DNA of 64,000 nucleotides. It comes from Sulfolobus tengchongensis. GTDB lineage: Archaea > Thermoproteota > Thermoprotei_A > Sulfolobales > Sulfolobaceae. Each line of letters starts with the position of its first letter. Position 1 is the stretch's first letter. A program made the position numbers and the translations under genes. The notes beneath the pieces are model-generated. The model had not been told where the DNA came from. It was given only the letters and a program-made list of their open reading frames with translations, and did no database searches. The DNA lies in NCBI RefSeq assembly GCF_036967215.1, contig NZ_CP146016.1, forward strand, positions 834,501-898,500, written 5' to 3'. Positions 44,636 through 53,650 of this stretch are shown in pieces.

Positions 44636-45699
44636 TGTTCTTCAAGCCATTTTAACACTATTTTGTTAACATCTTTTTCTGCGTTATCTCCAGTATACAC
44701 ATCCAAATGACCATAACCTTTTAATAAAATGACCTCAGCGTTCTTGGGTAGTTTTTCTTTATCGAATGCTTGAAGTCCAAATCTTTCGCTTATAAATGAT
44801 ATTACGGGAACGTCAATTTCTTTATATTTCTCCTCAAATCCGAATTTTCCTCTTTCTAAGTTAAGTAAATAGGGCCAATATGGATCAAATGACGCAAGTA
44901 TTGGAAACATGTCTTCTTTTTTAGAAAAGGGATAATCATAGGGATTAGCTGAACCCGTGGCGTATAAGCTATCCATGAGGAAATCACTTATAGTCTTGTA
45001 TTTAGGATCTGGACTAGGCATATCTGGATTGGCTAACGCATAAGCCCATATGGGATTATTGGGGCCTCCTCTACTAGGAATAGCGTAAATACCCTTACTG
45101 TCCATTTCCTCAATACTGGTTACCTCTGGATTATAAAATCTAGGCCTTAATCCACTTTTTGTGGGACCTCCGTCTAATAGTATAAGACCTTTTACGTCAT
45201 CTTTCCAATAAATTGAGGAGTAATTCAGAGATGCTATACCACCAAAGCTTTCTCCCGCTATAAATATCTTCTGTTGATCGGAGTCTTTCTTGATGAAATT
45301 CACGCATTCTTTTATATCACTAATCCACGAATTCCAACCCCAATTTCTCATGAAAGAGAGTTGTTTATCCCTAAGGTATGGGGGAACGAAATGAGTTCTA
45401 TAATCTATAGTATATACGTTAAACCCATTTTTAGCTAGATATAAAACTATTGATTTTCTATAATCTGGTATTGTATAGTGAACCCCATGCCAACTTATGC
45501 TTACTAACTGTTCCCCACTAGACCATGTTCCAGGGAGAACTAAAACGGCGTAATTTCCTCCATCTTTTACGCTCACCTTATGAAGCGATATGATATCATA
45601 CGGACTACCCTTTCTCTTTAATTTCCATACACTCTCCATCAATGTTTCATTTCCTATAACGGGAACATAACTTTTCACAATTTTCCATCCTTCAAACAC
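44632..45699 (-). CDS. Alpha/beta-fold hydrolase
   Basis: A 355-residue protein. The nucleophile elbow is AGESFGGIASLNYSS near residue 155, the acid strand is near LLDGGPTKSG or later PVISFISERFG, and a C-terminal catalytic His is in GYGHLDVYTG near 335. A long lid-like insertion lies at about 185-290. It is not a classical lipase and I cannot name the substrate. It is followed on the same strand, upstream by 5 bp, by the second HSL-type esterase gene, so the two are probably co-transcribed. Confidence 0.78.
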   Translation of the reverse strand: MFEGWKIVKSYVPVIGNETLMESVWKLKRKGSPYDIISLHKVSVKDGGNYAVLVLPGTWSSGEQLVSISWHGVHYTIPDYRKSIVLYLAKNGFNVYTIDYRTHFVPPYLRDKQLSFMRNWGWNSWISDIKECVNFIKKDSDQQKIFIAGESFGGIASLNYSSIYWKDDVKGLILLDGGPTKSGLRPRFYNPEVTSIEEMDSKGIYAIPSRGGPNNPIWAYALANPDMPSPDPKYKTISDFLMDSLYATGSANPYDYPFSKKEDMFPILASFDPYWPYLLNLERGKFGFEEKYKEIDVPVISFISERFGLQAFDKEKLPKNAEVILLKGYGHLDVYTGDNAEKDVNKIVLKWLEEH

Positions 45700-45704
45700 T
45701 TTAC

Positions 45705-46646
45705 TCAGCCTCTTAAGATGTCCTTTAGTGCAGAACCTACCATGATAGTAACTAATCTACTTACTCTAGGAGAACCTAGGAATCCATGAACCATACCATT
45801 TACTCTAAAACTCAGCGTAGGAACTCCAGCTTCCATTAGCCTATTTGCATAAGCCTCTCCTTGATCCCTTAAAGGATCGAATTCTGCAGTTACGACTATA
45901 GCTTGAGGGAGATTAGTTAGGTCCTCAGCTATTAATGGTACAAACATGGGATTATATAGATCCCTTTCATCTCTTATATACATTTTAATTCCGTAGTCTA
46001 CAGGTACGTTAATGTCCAAGAAATATCCCTTCCTGTATTCATTCATGGACTTAGATGCTAGATCCAAATATACAAACGGAACTACTAGGGCTTGAGCTTT
46101 AAGCTTTATTCCGTTGTCTCGGGCAAGGATAGATGTGACAGCAGCTAAGTTACCCCCTGCACTAATTCCGAAGACCGCTAACTTATCCTTATTGCCACCT
46201 ATTTTGTCAGCGTTTTCATAAGCCCATTTTACCGAATCGAAACAATCAGTTACCGCGGCAGGGAATTTGTTTTCTGGTGCCAATCTGTAATCAACTGAGA
46301 CAACTATACAATTGCAAGAGTTAGCTAATATTCTTGATATACTATCCTCAGTTTCTATACTTCCTAAAATCCACGCTCCGCCGTGAAAGTGCAGTACAAT
46401 AGGCAGTTCTTTTTCACTATTTGGATAATATATTCTTACTGGTATTTCACTTTCAGATCCCCTTATTTTTCTATCTTCAACCTTATATACTGGTTCCTTT
46501 ATCGTAGACTCTGCCAATAATTTGTTCAATTTCTCTCTAACTTCCGGTAATGAATATTTAGTAAAATCTAATATGTTAGCTTTGTAGAAATAGTCTAAAA
46601 ATTTCCTTACCTCCGGATCTAGAGGGATTTTTCCACCTAAATACAC
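45705..46646 (-). CDS. HSL-family carboxylesterase (second)
   Basis: A 313-residue paralogue of the 41.8-kb esterase. The HFHGGAWILGS oxyanion motif is near residue 89. The nucleophile elbow is GISAGGN near 159, where the paralogue has GDSAGG. The acid is in EFDPLRDQGE near 251 and the His in MVHGFLG near 282. It shares several blocks with the paralogue (VSVDYRLAPE, FPAAV). The Asp-to-Ile change before the nucleophile is unusual in family IV, though the triad is complete. It starts the two-gene unit with the alpha/beta hydrolase. Confidence 0.9.
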   Translation of the reverse strand: MYLGGKIPLDPEVRKFLDYFYKANILDFTKYSLPEVREKLNKLLAESTIKEPVYKVEDRKIRGSESEIPVRIYYPNSEKELPIVLHFHGGAWILGSIETEDSISRILANSCNCIVVSVDYRLAPENKFPAAVTDCFDSVKWAYENADKIGGNKDKLAVFGISAGGNLAAVTSILARDNGIKLKAQALVVPFVYLDLASKSMNEYRKGYFLDINVPVDYGIKMYIRDERDLYNPMFVPLIAEDLTNLPQAIVVTAEFDPLRDQGEAYANRLMEAGVPTLSFRVNGMVHGFLGSPRVSRLVTIMVGSALKDILRG

Positions 46647-46743
46647 TTTATTTTGACTGAATATATACCTTCTTACTATAAAATCTTAAATAAGTTTTGT
46701 GAGTTTATAATAAGCCGTTGACAACAGTTTCCATGAAACTGTG

Positions 46744-46840
46744 CTTTGTGGGATATTTGCAAACTATCTTATTTTATACGTTATTTTTACTATGAAGAGA
46801 ATGTAAAAAGTGACGTAAGTTTGAAAACCCCCACAAGGTA
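46744..46840 (+). mobile_element. Hairpin MITE, family 1, with 11-bp target duplication
   Basis: CTTTGTGGGA opens and CCCCCACAAG closes the element, with the loop TATGAAGAGAAT centred between arms reading TTATTTTTAC and GTAAAAAGTG. ATGAAACTGTG occurs at 46733-46743 and again at 46841-46851. It lies in the gap between two leftward genes. Confidence 0.85.
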
Positions 46841-47172
46841 ATGAAACTGTGAATTTTATACACTTTGTCAACAAATCATTTAATATGCTAAGACCCCAAA
46901 GAAATATGCCAAAAGTTAGGAATATATTATTTAAGAGTATGCGAAGAAGGAGTATGTGAAACCAGAAAGATTACTATCTAAAAAATGAGATTTTTAGAGA
47001 AGAAGATTTGAAGAGAATAGCGGGAATAATAAGGAAAAGCAGTACTATACGCAATGAGATTCAAACTCTGATCTAATTGATGAACTACCTCACACGAATA
47101 AAGATAGTCTTACGCACCTTAACCTCCCAATTGAAGATAAAAATCGTTTAATATGATAAGGATAAGGAAAGA
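46841..47172. other. Gap with a decayed coding-like stretch
   Basis: At about 46895-47060 several short frames give protein-like fragments, such as YAKKEYVKPERLLSK, interrupted by stops. This could be the remains of a small gene or transposase. I cannot assign it, and the rest of the gap shows nothing. Confidence 0.3.
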
Positions 47173-48582
47173 TCATCGTTTTTGAATACCTTTTTCAATA
47201 TAACCCTCATTTATTTCCTCTAGTCTAACCCCTACAGTCTTAGGTATTGTGAACCATAATAGAGCTGCAGCAAACGGAACTGGAGCAGCTAAAACAACCC
47301 ACGCTAGCAATGGACCAACCAATCCTATTAATGGGAAAAGCAATAGAGGGCCAATTACACCACCTAAATGCCCAATACCATCAGTTATTGCGAATCCAGT
47401 AGATCTAGCTGCAGTCGGGAAAGATTCGCTACTCATTAGATATCCAGCTAAATAAGGCGGGTTAAGTAGGAATTCAAGAATGAAATAAGTGATAAACCAT
47501 ACTATTAAAGCCTTATGAAGTAGCAAGTACGTAGAAACGTATGCTGATACTAAGAAACCGATACCACCTATTTGTGTTAATAGTCTCCTATCAGTTCTTT
47601 CTACTACCCCAAGTAAAATGAACGATATCACAGTAGCACCTATAGCTGCGAATCCCGAAAACCTAATGTATTCTGCATACTGAATAGGTGAAAAACCAAC
47701 AACGACTTTTACGAATGTGGGAGCTAAGCCAGTAGAAGTGTATTGTATGAAGTAAATGAAGAACCAGAAAATTGTAAGGGAAATTAATCGTTTAAGATAC
47801 TTAGGCTCCCCTAATATCCTCAATTGATTATAAGAGGAAATTTCTTCATAGTGAATAACCCTAGGCTGTGGAAGTGATGAAACTTTGGCTCTTCTCATAC
47901 TCACTTCCTCCATCTTTTTCACTATCTTTTCAACGTCAGTTATCTTTCCTTTCTTTACTAGTACCCTAATGCTCTCTGGGGATAAGACTGCTAAAACTGC
48001 TGTAGTTATAAGTGATAAGACTGCGGGTATGAGAAAAATTACACGCCAACCTATTGTGGGATAGGTGGTGACAATAAGGGCCGCGATCACTGTACCTACA
48101 CCAACTGCTGTCCATCCTGAGATGAAAATCCAGTTAGCGTATTTTCCTCTCTTCATGCTAGGAGAAAACTCAGATATGTAAACCATTGCTAAATTAAGCC
48201 CTGCCCCAATACCAACTCCTTCTATTACTCTAAAAATGAATAGAGTGATGTAGTTCGTTGCTAAACCCATACCTAAGCTACCAATACCTAGCAGAGCGAA
48301 TGTCAGAATCATTACTGGCCGTCTACCTATCCTGTCTGCAGTGATACCGAGTCCTATTGAACCTACAATGTAACCTGCTAATCCTACTGAAACGATTATA
48401 GAGGCTTGTGTTGGATTTATAAAGGGAATATAAGGCAAAGCAAAACCTAAATTTGATACAGCATCGTATAGAGTTGCGAAGTATCCTATACCCAACGCCC
48501 ATAATAGTAAATACGACAGACCCCAAGTTGGTAACCTATCTATTCTAGCTAGATACTCATCTAATATACTCTTACTGCTCAT
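47173..48582 (-). CDS. MFS transporter (paralogue of the 58.6-kb gene)
   Basis: A 469-residue carrier with 12 predicted helices. Its start is set at the Met of MSSKSILDEYLARIDRLP because the paralogue at 58.6 kb begins identically; the longer frame from 48630 adds an unsupported 16 residues. MFS loop motifs are GITADRIGRRPVMIL near residue 75 and ERTDRRLLTQIGG in the second half, and the family segment SSESFPTAARSTGFAITDG is near 385-403. It is similar to metabolite:H+ and aromatic-acid symporters. Its position between ester/lactone and fatty-acid genes suggests organic-acid uptake, but substrate is unknown. Confidence 0.87.
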   Translation of the reverse strand: MSSKSILDEYLARIDRLPTWGLSYLLLWALGIGYFATLYDAVSNLGFALPYIPFINPTQASIIVSVGLAGYIVGSIGLGITADRIGRRPVMILTFALLGIGSLGMGLATNYITLFIFRVIEGVGIGAGLNLAMVYISEFSPSMKRGKYANWIFISGWTAVGVGTVIAALIVTTYPTIGWRVIFLIPAVLSLITTAVLAVLSPESIRVLVKKGKITDVEKIVKKMEEVSMRRAKVSSLPQPRVIHYEEISSYNQLRILGEPKYLKRLISLTIFWFFIYFIQYTSTGLAPTFVKVVVGFSPIQYAEYIRFSGFAAIGATVISFILLGVVERTDRRLLTQIGGIGFLVSAYVSTYLLLHKALIVWFITYFILEFLLNPPYLAGYLMSSESFPTAARSTGFAITDGIGHLGGVIGPLLLFPLIGLVGPLLAWVVLAAPVPFAAALLWFTIPKTVGVRLEEINEGYIEKGIQKR

Positions 48583-48788
48583 GTGATTAGATTCGTAGAT
48601 TAATTCATAAAGATATTTTATAATAGTCAAGTTTTGAGATTTATACTTATATTGTATAATTAGATACTAAAACTAGTTATGTATATAAACTTAGTAGCAC
48701 CTATAATGCAATAAAGAACTTATGAGCTCTTAACACGATCAATTCTTATATTTGTAGGACGAGACGCGTGAATGTGCATATAATGCTA

Positions 48789-48882
48789 CTTTGTTGAAGG
48801 TTTTTCAAAACTCACGTTACTTTTTTCACATTCTCTAAATAGTAAAAAAGAACGCTAGATAGTTTACAAATACCCCACAAAG
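48789..48882 (-). mobile_element. Hairpin MITE, family 1, in a divergent promoter region
   Basis: CTTTGTTGAAGG at the left and CCCCACAAAG at the right. The interior is in reverse orientation, and the flanks do not show a clear duplication. It lies between the divergent MFS and MBL genes, about 110 bp before the latter. Confidence 0.75.
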
Positions 48883-48993
48883 CAACATCATACTAATATT
48901 TACATTCTGCTTTATATAGAGAAAACGTAAAATCACAAAAATCAATGAAAAAGAGGTAAGTTTTAAAACTAGTCAGACTAAAATGACTTTGCG

Positions 48994-49917
48994 ATGATAT
49001 TTAGTTTAAAATTGCCTATGCAAGGGCCCTTAAAATACGTTAATGCCTATTTGATAAAGGATGGTAAAGAGAGCTTATTGATTGATACTGGGCTACCTAC
49101 CCAAGAGGATATTATGGTGTTGAATAATTATTTGAGAGAATACGGGTACCCCGATCTTGTCGTAATTACTCACTACCATCCAGACCATATGGGTCTAGTT
49201 AGATTATTTAAGGATAGTAAAATACTAATACATGAAAGAGAACTTAGTTATCTCAATTATCTTTTAAGTGATGAATATGAAAGAGAAATGAAAGCTTTCT
49301 TTTCTGCAAATGGGTTTCCACATGAATTAATACAGAAATTATTTAGAAATAGAAATAGGTTTCATGACATAATTGAAGGAGTGACTTTTAATACAGTTAG
49401 AGATGGTGACATAATAAAAATAGCTGATAAACAACTGAAAGTGATATGGACTCCCGGTCATACAATGGGTCATATATGTTTAACTTATGAAGATGTGATA
49501 TTCTGCGGTGATCACATATTGCAAGATGTAACTCCTAATGTTTCTTTACTAAAATTGGATGATAATCCTCTAAAAGGTTATCTAGAAAGTCTAGATAGAG
49601 TCAAAAATCTTGATGTAGAGCAATTATATCCTGCACACGGAGAGCCATTCAAAGAATTCCGTCTCAGAATAGAGGAGATAAAGAATCATCATAAACAGAG
49701 ATTAAGCGAAATTTTGAGAATAATAAAAGCTAAGGGGAGAGCTAACGCATATGAAATTGCAACTGGTATTTCATGGTACAAAAAGTGGGATGACCTTTCC
49801 ACTTTCGATAAGCAATTGGCAATAGGTGAAACACTAGCTCATATTAAATATCTAATAGAAGAGGGAACCATAAAGGAAATAAATAGTAATAGTATTTATT
49901 ATACTATAAGTAGTTGA
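48994..49917 (+). CDS. MBL-fold hydrolase with C-terminal winged-helix-like tail
   Basis: A 307-residue metallo-beta-lactamase-fold enzyme. THYHPDHMGLV near residue 60 supplies the first metal ligands, TPGHTMGHICL near 154 the third His, FCGDHI near 170 the bridging Asp, and PAHGEP near 212 the last His. The C-terminal about 75 residues (RLSEILRIIKAKGRANAYEI...) are helical and resemble the LACTB2-like C-terminal domain. LACTB2-type and glyoxalase-II-type activities are both possible. It stands 80 bp before the 3-hydroxyacyl-CoA dehydrogenase gene on the same strand, so hydrolysis of a CoA thioester is a reasonable guess. Confidence 0.82.
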   Translation: MIFSLKLPMQGPLKYVNAYLIKDGKESLLIDTGLPTQEDIMVLNNYLREYGYPDLVVITHYHPDHMGLVRLFKDSKILIHERELSYLNYLLSDEYEREMKAFFSANGFPHELIQKLFRNRNRFHDIIEGVTFNTVRDGDIIKIADKQLKVIWTPGHTMGHICLTYEDVIFCGDHILQDVTPNVSLLKLDDNPLKGYLESLDRVKNLDVEQLYPAHGEPFKEFRLRIEEIKNHHKQRLSEILRIIKAKGRANAYEIATGISWYKKWDDLSTFDKQLAIGETLAHIKYLIEEGTIKEINSNSIYYTISS

Positions 49918-49997
49918 TTTTAGATGGGTAAATATTAAAAAATGTATGAAGATTGAATTGAGATTACTTTTTAACCTTATTTTGCTTATTTTATTCG

Positions 49998-51989
49998 ATG
50001 AAGGTAGAAGACATTAAAAAAATTCTTGTAGTAGGAGCGGGTACAATGGGACATGGTATTGCAGAAGTAGCAGCAATTGCTGGATATAAGGTGTACTTGA
50101 GTGACGTTTCTCAGGACATTTTAAATAACGCACTGGATAGAATAAAATGGAGTTTAACTAAACTACAAGAAAGAGGGCAAGTCAAGGAAAGTATAGACGC
50201 AATAATGTCTAGAATCACAACTGTAGTAGGATTAGACAAAACTGTCAGTGATGCTGATTTTTCAATAGAGGCTTCCCCTGAAAGAATGGATATAAAAAGG
50301 CAAGTCTTCTCTAAGCTTGATGAGTTATTACCACCACATGCAATATTAGCTACAAACACTAGTAGTTTACCCATTACTAAAATAGCTGAGGCTACTAAGA
50401 GACCAGATAAGGTAGTGGGAATGCACTTCTTTAACCCTCCAGCTCTAATGCAACTTGTTGAGGTTATGAAAGGTGAAAAAACTAGTGACGAGACAGCTAA
50501 AGTAACTTATGAATTAGCAAAGAAATTTGGTAAGCAACCAATCATGATAAATAAAGATATTCCAGGTTATATCGTAAATAGAATATTAGGTCAAATAAAT
50601 ATAGCCGCATGTGTCATAGTGGAGAAAAAAGTAGCAGATTACAGGGAAGTTGATGCAGTAGCTAGGTATAAGTTGGGCTTCCCAATGGGCGTTTTCGAAC
50701 TAATGGACTATACTGGAATTGATGTAGGCTATTATGTTTCAAAATCTAGAGAGGAATTGGGAATAAGAGATGATGTTCCAATATGTAGTTTAATTGAAGA
50801 GAAGTTCAAGAAAAATGAATTGGGAGTTAAGACTGGTAAGGGATTTTACACCTATCCAGCCCCAGGGAAATATGTTAAGCCGGAGTTACCTAAAGAGTTA
50901 GCTGATAAATTAAATCCTGTATTACTCTTAGCAGGAGCCGTAAATGAGGCCAGTAGACTATTAAGGGAAGGTGTTGCGAGTAGAGATGATATAGACTTAG
51001 GAGTGAGATTAGGCTTAGGATTTCCGAAGGGAATATTCCAATATGCAGATGAACTAGGAGTTGATAACGTAGTTAAGGCTTTAGACGAACTTAAGGCTTT
51101 GTCTGGGTATAAAATCTTCACTGCAGATCCTTTATTGACGCAGATGGTAAGTGAAAACAAGTTAGGGATAAAGACTGGGACTGGATTCTATCAATATGGG
51201 AAAGTTGAAGAGAAGAAACTAAATACGATAATATTAAGAATTGAGCCTCCACTAGCCTGGATTATATTGAATAGACCCGAACGTTTAAACGCGTTAAACC
51301 CAGAACTTGTAAGTGAGCTTGATAAAACCTTGGATGAACTAGAGCCTAGGAATGACGTTAGAGTAGTAATAATTACTGGAAGTGGTAGGGCTTTCTCAGC
51401 TGGAGCAGATATTACATCGTTTATCTCATTAAGACCAATAGATGTAATAAGATTAAGGACTTTAAGAAATGTTGTAAACAAAATAGCCTTATACACTAAA
51501 CCAGTAATTGCTGCAATAAATGGTTTTGCATTAGGAGGAGGTCTTGAAATAGCAATGGCTTGTGATATAAGAATAGCTTCTGAGGTAGCTCAATTGGGTC
51601 AACCAGAAATAAACATAGGTATAATACCAGGTGCTGGTGGTACACAGAGATTGCCTAAACTGGTAGGTAAGGGTAAAGCTAAGTTAATGATATATACTGG
51701 AGATATGGTTTCAGCTGAAGATGCCTACAAAATGGGGTTAGTAGATTTAGTTGTTCCTGCAAATAGATTTGAAGAAGAGGTAAGAAGAGTTGCATTAAAG
51801 ATAGCTGAGAAGTCCCCAATATCGTTATTGGCAGCTAAACTGGCCATAGAATTGGGATATGAATCCAATATTTGGACTGGACAAACTCTAGAGTCAACGT
51901 TATTCGGGCTACTATTCACAACTAAAGATGTAGAAGAAGGAGTAAGGGCATTTATAGAGAAGAGAAAACCACAATTTAAGGGAGAATAA
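49998..51989 (+). CDS. 3-hydroxyacyl-CoA dehydrogenase / enoyl-CoA hydratase fusion
   Basis: A 663-residue bifunctional beta-oxidation enzyme. Residues 1 to about 385 form the NAD-dependent dehydrogenase (VVGAGTMGHGIAEVA near 12-26, MHFFNPPALMQLVEV near 142-156, and two C-terminal 3HCDH domains). Residues about 405-663 form a crotonase domain (FSAGADITSF, GGGLEIAMACDIRIA, PEINIGIIPGAGGTQRL with the catalytic Glu region). The order, dehydrogenase first, is the archaeal arrangement and the reverse of bacterial FadB. It would hydrate enoyl-CoA and oxidise the resulting hydroxyacyl-CoA. It belongs with the nearby acyl-CoA synthetase and dehydrogenase. Confidence 0.95.
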   Translation: MKVEDIKKILVVGAGTMGHGIAEVAAIAGYKVYLSDVSQDILNNALDRIKWSLTKLQERGQVKESIDAIMSRITTVVGLDKTVSDADFSIEASPERMDIKRQVFSKLDELLPPHAILATNTSSLPITKIAEATKRPDKVVGMHFFNPPALMQLVEVMKGEKTSDETAKVTYELAKKFGKQPIMINKDIPGYIVNRILGQINIAACVIVEKKVADYREVDAVARYKLGFPMGVFELMDYTGIDVGYYVSKSREELGIRDDVPICSLIEEKFKKNELGVKTGKGFYTYPAPGKYVKPELPKELADKLNPVLLLAGAVNEASRLLREGVASRDDIDLGVRLGLGFPKGIFQYADELGVDNVVKALDELKALSGYKIFTADPLLTQMVSENKLGIKTGTGFYQYGKVEEKKLNTIILRIEPPLAWIILNRPERLNALNPELVSELDKTLDELEPRNDVRVVIITGSGRAFSAGADITSFISLRPIDVIRLRTLRNVVNKIALYTKPVIAAINGFALGGGLEIAMACDIRIASEVAQLGQPEINIGIIPGAGGTQRLPKLVGKGKAKLMIYTGDMVSAEDAYKMGLVDLVVPANRFEEEVRRVALKIAEKSPISLLAAKLAIELGYESNIWTGQTLESTLFGLLFTTKDVEEGVRAFIEKRKPQFKGE

Positions 51990-52333
51990 ATATTTAATTA
52001 AAAACAAGTTGTTTATTTTCTCCTTCTGCTTCTCAGGGTCATTCAGGGCTTCATTGCGAATTGTAATTAATTAATCTACACTAGATGATCAAAATAAATC
52101 TATCATTTTAGGTAATACCTTAAGGACTATAACACAACGCCATATTATGATATTGGGTCAGACTAAGACCACGTATCAACTCCTCCAATAATATTCATAT
52201 GTCCATCATTATCTTCACGAATAAAGTGATCTCATTCAATTAATTCTACATTGAATAATAAGAAATGAAGATAATAAAATACAATTCACAATGGAAACCC
52301 TAATTGCCCCAAACTTAAGAGCAACTTGTAAGT
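51990..52333. other. Gap between convergent genes, left part
   Basis: No gene or clear structure was found in the first 330 bp after the fusion gene. T-rich TTGTTTATTTTCTCCTTCT at about 52007-52027 could serve as an archaeal U-tract terminator for that gene. The remainder of the gap is the hairpin element described next. Confidence 0.35.
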
Positions 52334-52481
52334 GTTTCGTGGGGTATTTGTAGGCATTACATGCTGTCGCCTCTAACAATCAAACTGTTGAATAACCGTA
52401 GGAGGAAACTATCCTATTTTATAAGTTACTGTCACTATGAAGTGTGAAAAATAACTTAAGTTTTGAAAAACCCCCTCAAAG
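52334..52481 (+). mobile_element. Hairpin MITE, family 1, interrupted by a 53-bp insertion
   Basis: Ends GTTTCGTGGGG and CCCCCTCAAAG. The left arm is split after TATTTGTA by about 53 foreign bp (52353-52405), then resumes with AAACTATCC and the usual loop and right arm. CTTGTAAGT flanks both sides (52325-52333 and 52485-52493), within 12-bp flanks matching at 10 positions. The right duplication abuts the stop codon of the acyl-CoA dehydrogenase. Two successive insertion events are recorded here. Confidence 0.78.
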
Positions 52482-52492
52482 TATCTTGTAAG

Positions 52493-53614
52493 TTATCCTT
52501 TTGGTAAACCTAGTACTACCTCACCTAATAAGTTCCTCAATATTTCTGACGTACCTCCTGCTATCGTTATGGATCTTGAAGCTAATAATCCATAAGCTAT
52601 TTCCGGTCTAAATCCTGGCCTACTTTCCATTATCAATGACTCAGCCCCCATTTTTGACATTGCGTTTTCGTAAACTCTCTGGATTGCCTCCGATGCTACT
52701 AACTTTATAACCGCAGCTTCTGGACCAGCTATATAACCTTTCTTTATCCTCTCTAGTATTCTCTTATAAAACGATTTTAACGCTATTATCTCTTCTGCTA
52801 TATTGTATAATTGTTCATTACCACCCATTGTTGTAGATAACTCCCTTATGAGTCGTTCGACAGTGAATAGTATAGTACCTATGTTAAGTCTTTCATAATT
52901 TAATGTAGATACGGCAACTTTCCATCCCTCACCTATTTTACCTACTACGTTTTCCTTAGGCACTTTTACGTTATTGAAATACACGGTGTTAAACTCTGAT
53001 CTACCAGTGATTTGCTTAATGGGACTTACTCTAACTCCCTCACTTTTCATATCAACTATAAGCATTGTTAATCCCTTATGCCTTTCTGACACATCTCCAG
53101 TCCTAGCGAGGAGGAAACAATAATTCGCTAAATGAGCATAACTACTCCATATTTTCTGACCATTAACTACGAAATAATCTCCCTTATCTTCAGCCTTGGT
53201 CTTTATTCCAGCCAAATCTGAACCAGCTTGAGGTTCAGAAAATCCTTGGCACCAAACGTCCTCTGCTGTCAGTATTCTCTTTAAGTATTTCTTCTTTTGC
53301 TCCTCTGTACCATTTAGTATTATACCGGGGCCAACTACTGAAACTCCTAAACCCACTGTAGCATAAGGTACACCAGCCTTAGCGAATTCTTCCCTAACAA
53401 TTATCTCCTTAATGGGATCCTCTCCCCACCCACCATATTCCTTCGGCCACGAAACTCCTAAATATCCGGCCTCATATATCTTCCTCTGCCACGCTCTCAA
53501 AACATCTGGAGGTGCCATATCTCCTCTCAACTTTATTTCTTCCGGAACGTTCTTCTGAATCCATTCCCTTACCTTACTTCTATACTCTTCTAGCTCACTT
53601 TCTTCTCTACTCAT
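52493..53614 (-). CDS. Acyl-CoA dehydrogenase
   Basis: A 373-residue FAD enzyme of fatty-acid beta-oxidation. The segments QGFSEPQAGSDLAGIKT near 118-134 and NGQKIWSSYAHLANYCFLLART near 147-168 are the acyl-CoA dehydrogenase middle-domain signatures. The C-terminus has SITIAGGTSEILRNLLGEVVLGLP. AACACCTCCTC before the start (read on the other strand GAGGAGGTGTT) is a strong Shine-Dalgarno, so unlike many neighbours this gene has a leader. It is downstream of the acyl-CoA synthetase by 36 bp and probably in its operon. Electrons should go to ETF, not encoded here. Confidence 0.94.
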   Translation of the reverse strand: MSREESELEEYRSKVREWIQKNVPEEIKLRGDMAPPDVLRAWQRKIYEAGYLGVSWPKEYGGWGEDPIKEIIVREEFAKAGVPYATVGLGVSVVGPGIILNGTEEQKKKYLKRILTAEDVWCQGFSEPQAGSDLAGIKTKAEDKGDYFVVNGQKIWSSYAHLANYCFLLARTGDVSERHKGLTMLIVDMKSEGVRVSPIKQITGRSEFNTVYFNNVKVPKENVVGKIGEGWKVAVSTLNYERLNIGTILFTVERLIRELSTTMGGNEQLYNIAEEIIALKSFYKRILERIKKGYIAGPEAAVIKLVASEAIQRVYENAMSKMGAESLIMESRPGFRPEIAYGLLASRSITIAGGTSEILRNLLGEVVLGLPKG

Positions 53615-53650
53615 AAATTTAACACCTCCTCATCACTTAAAATATTTTTC

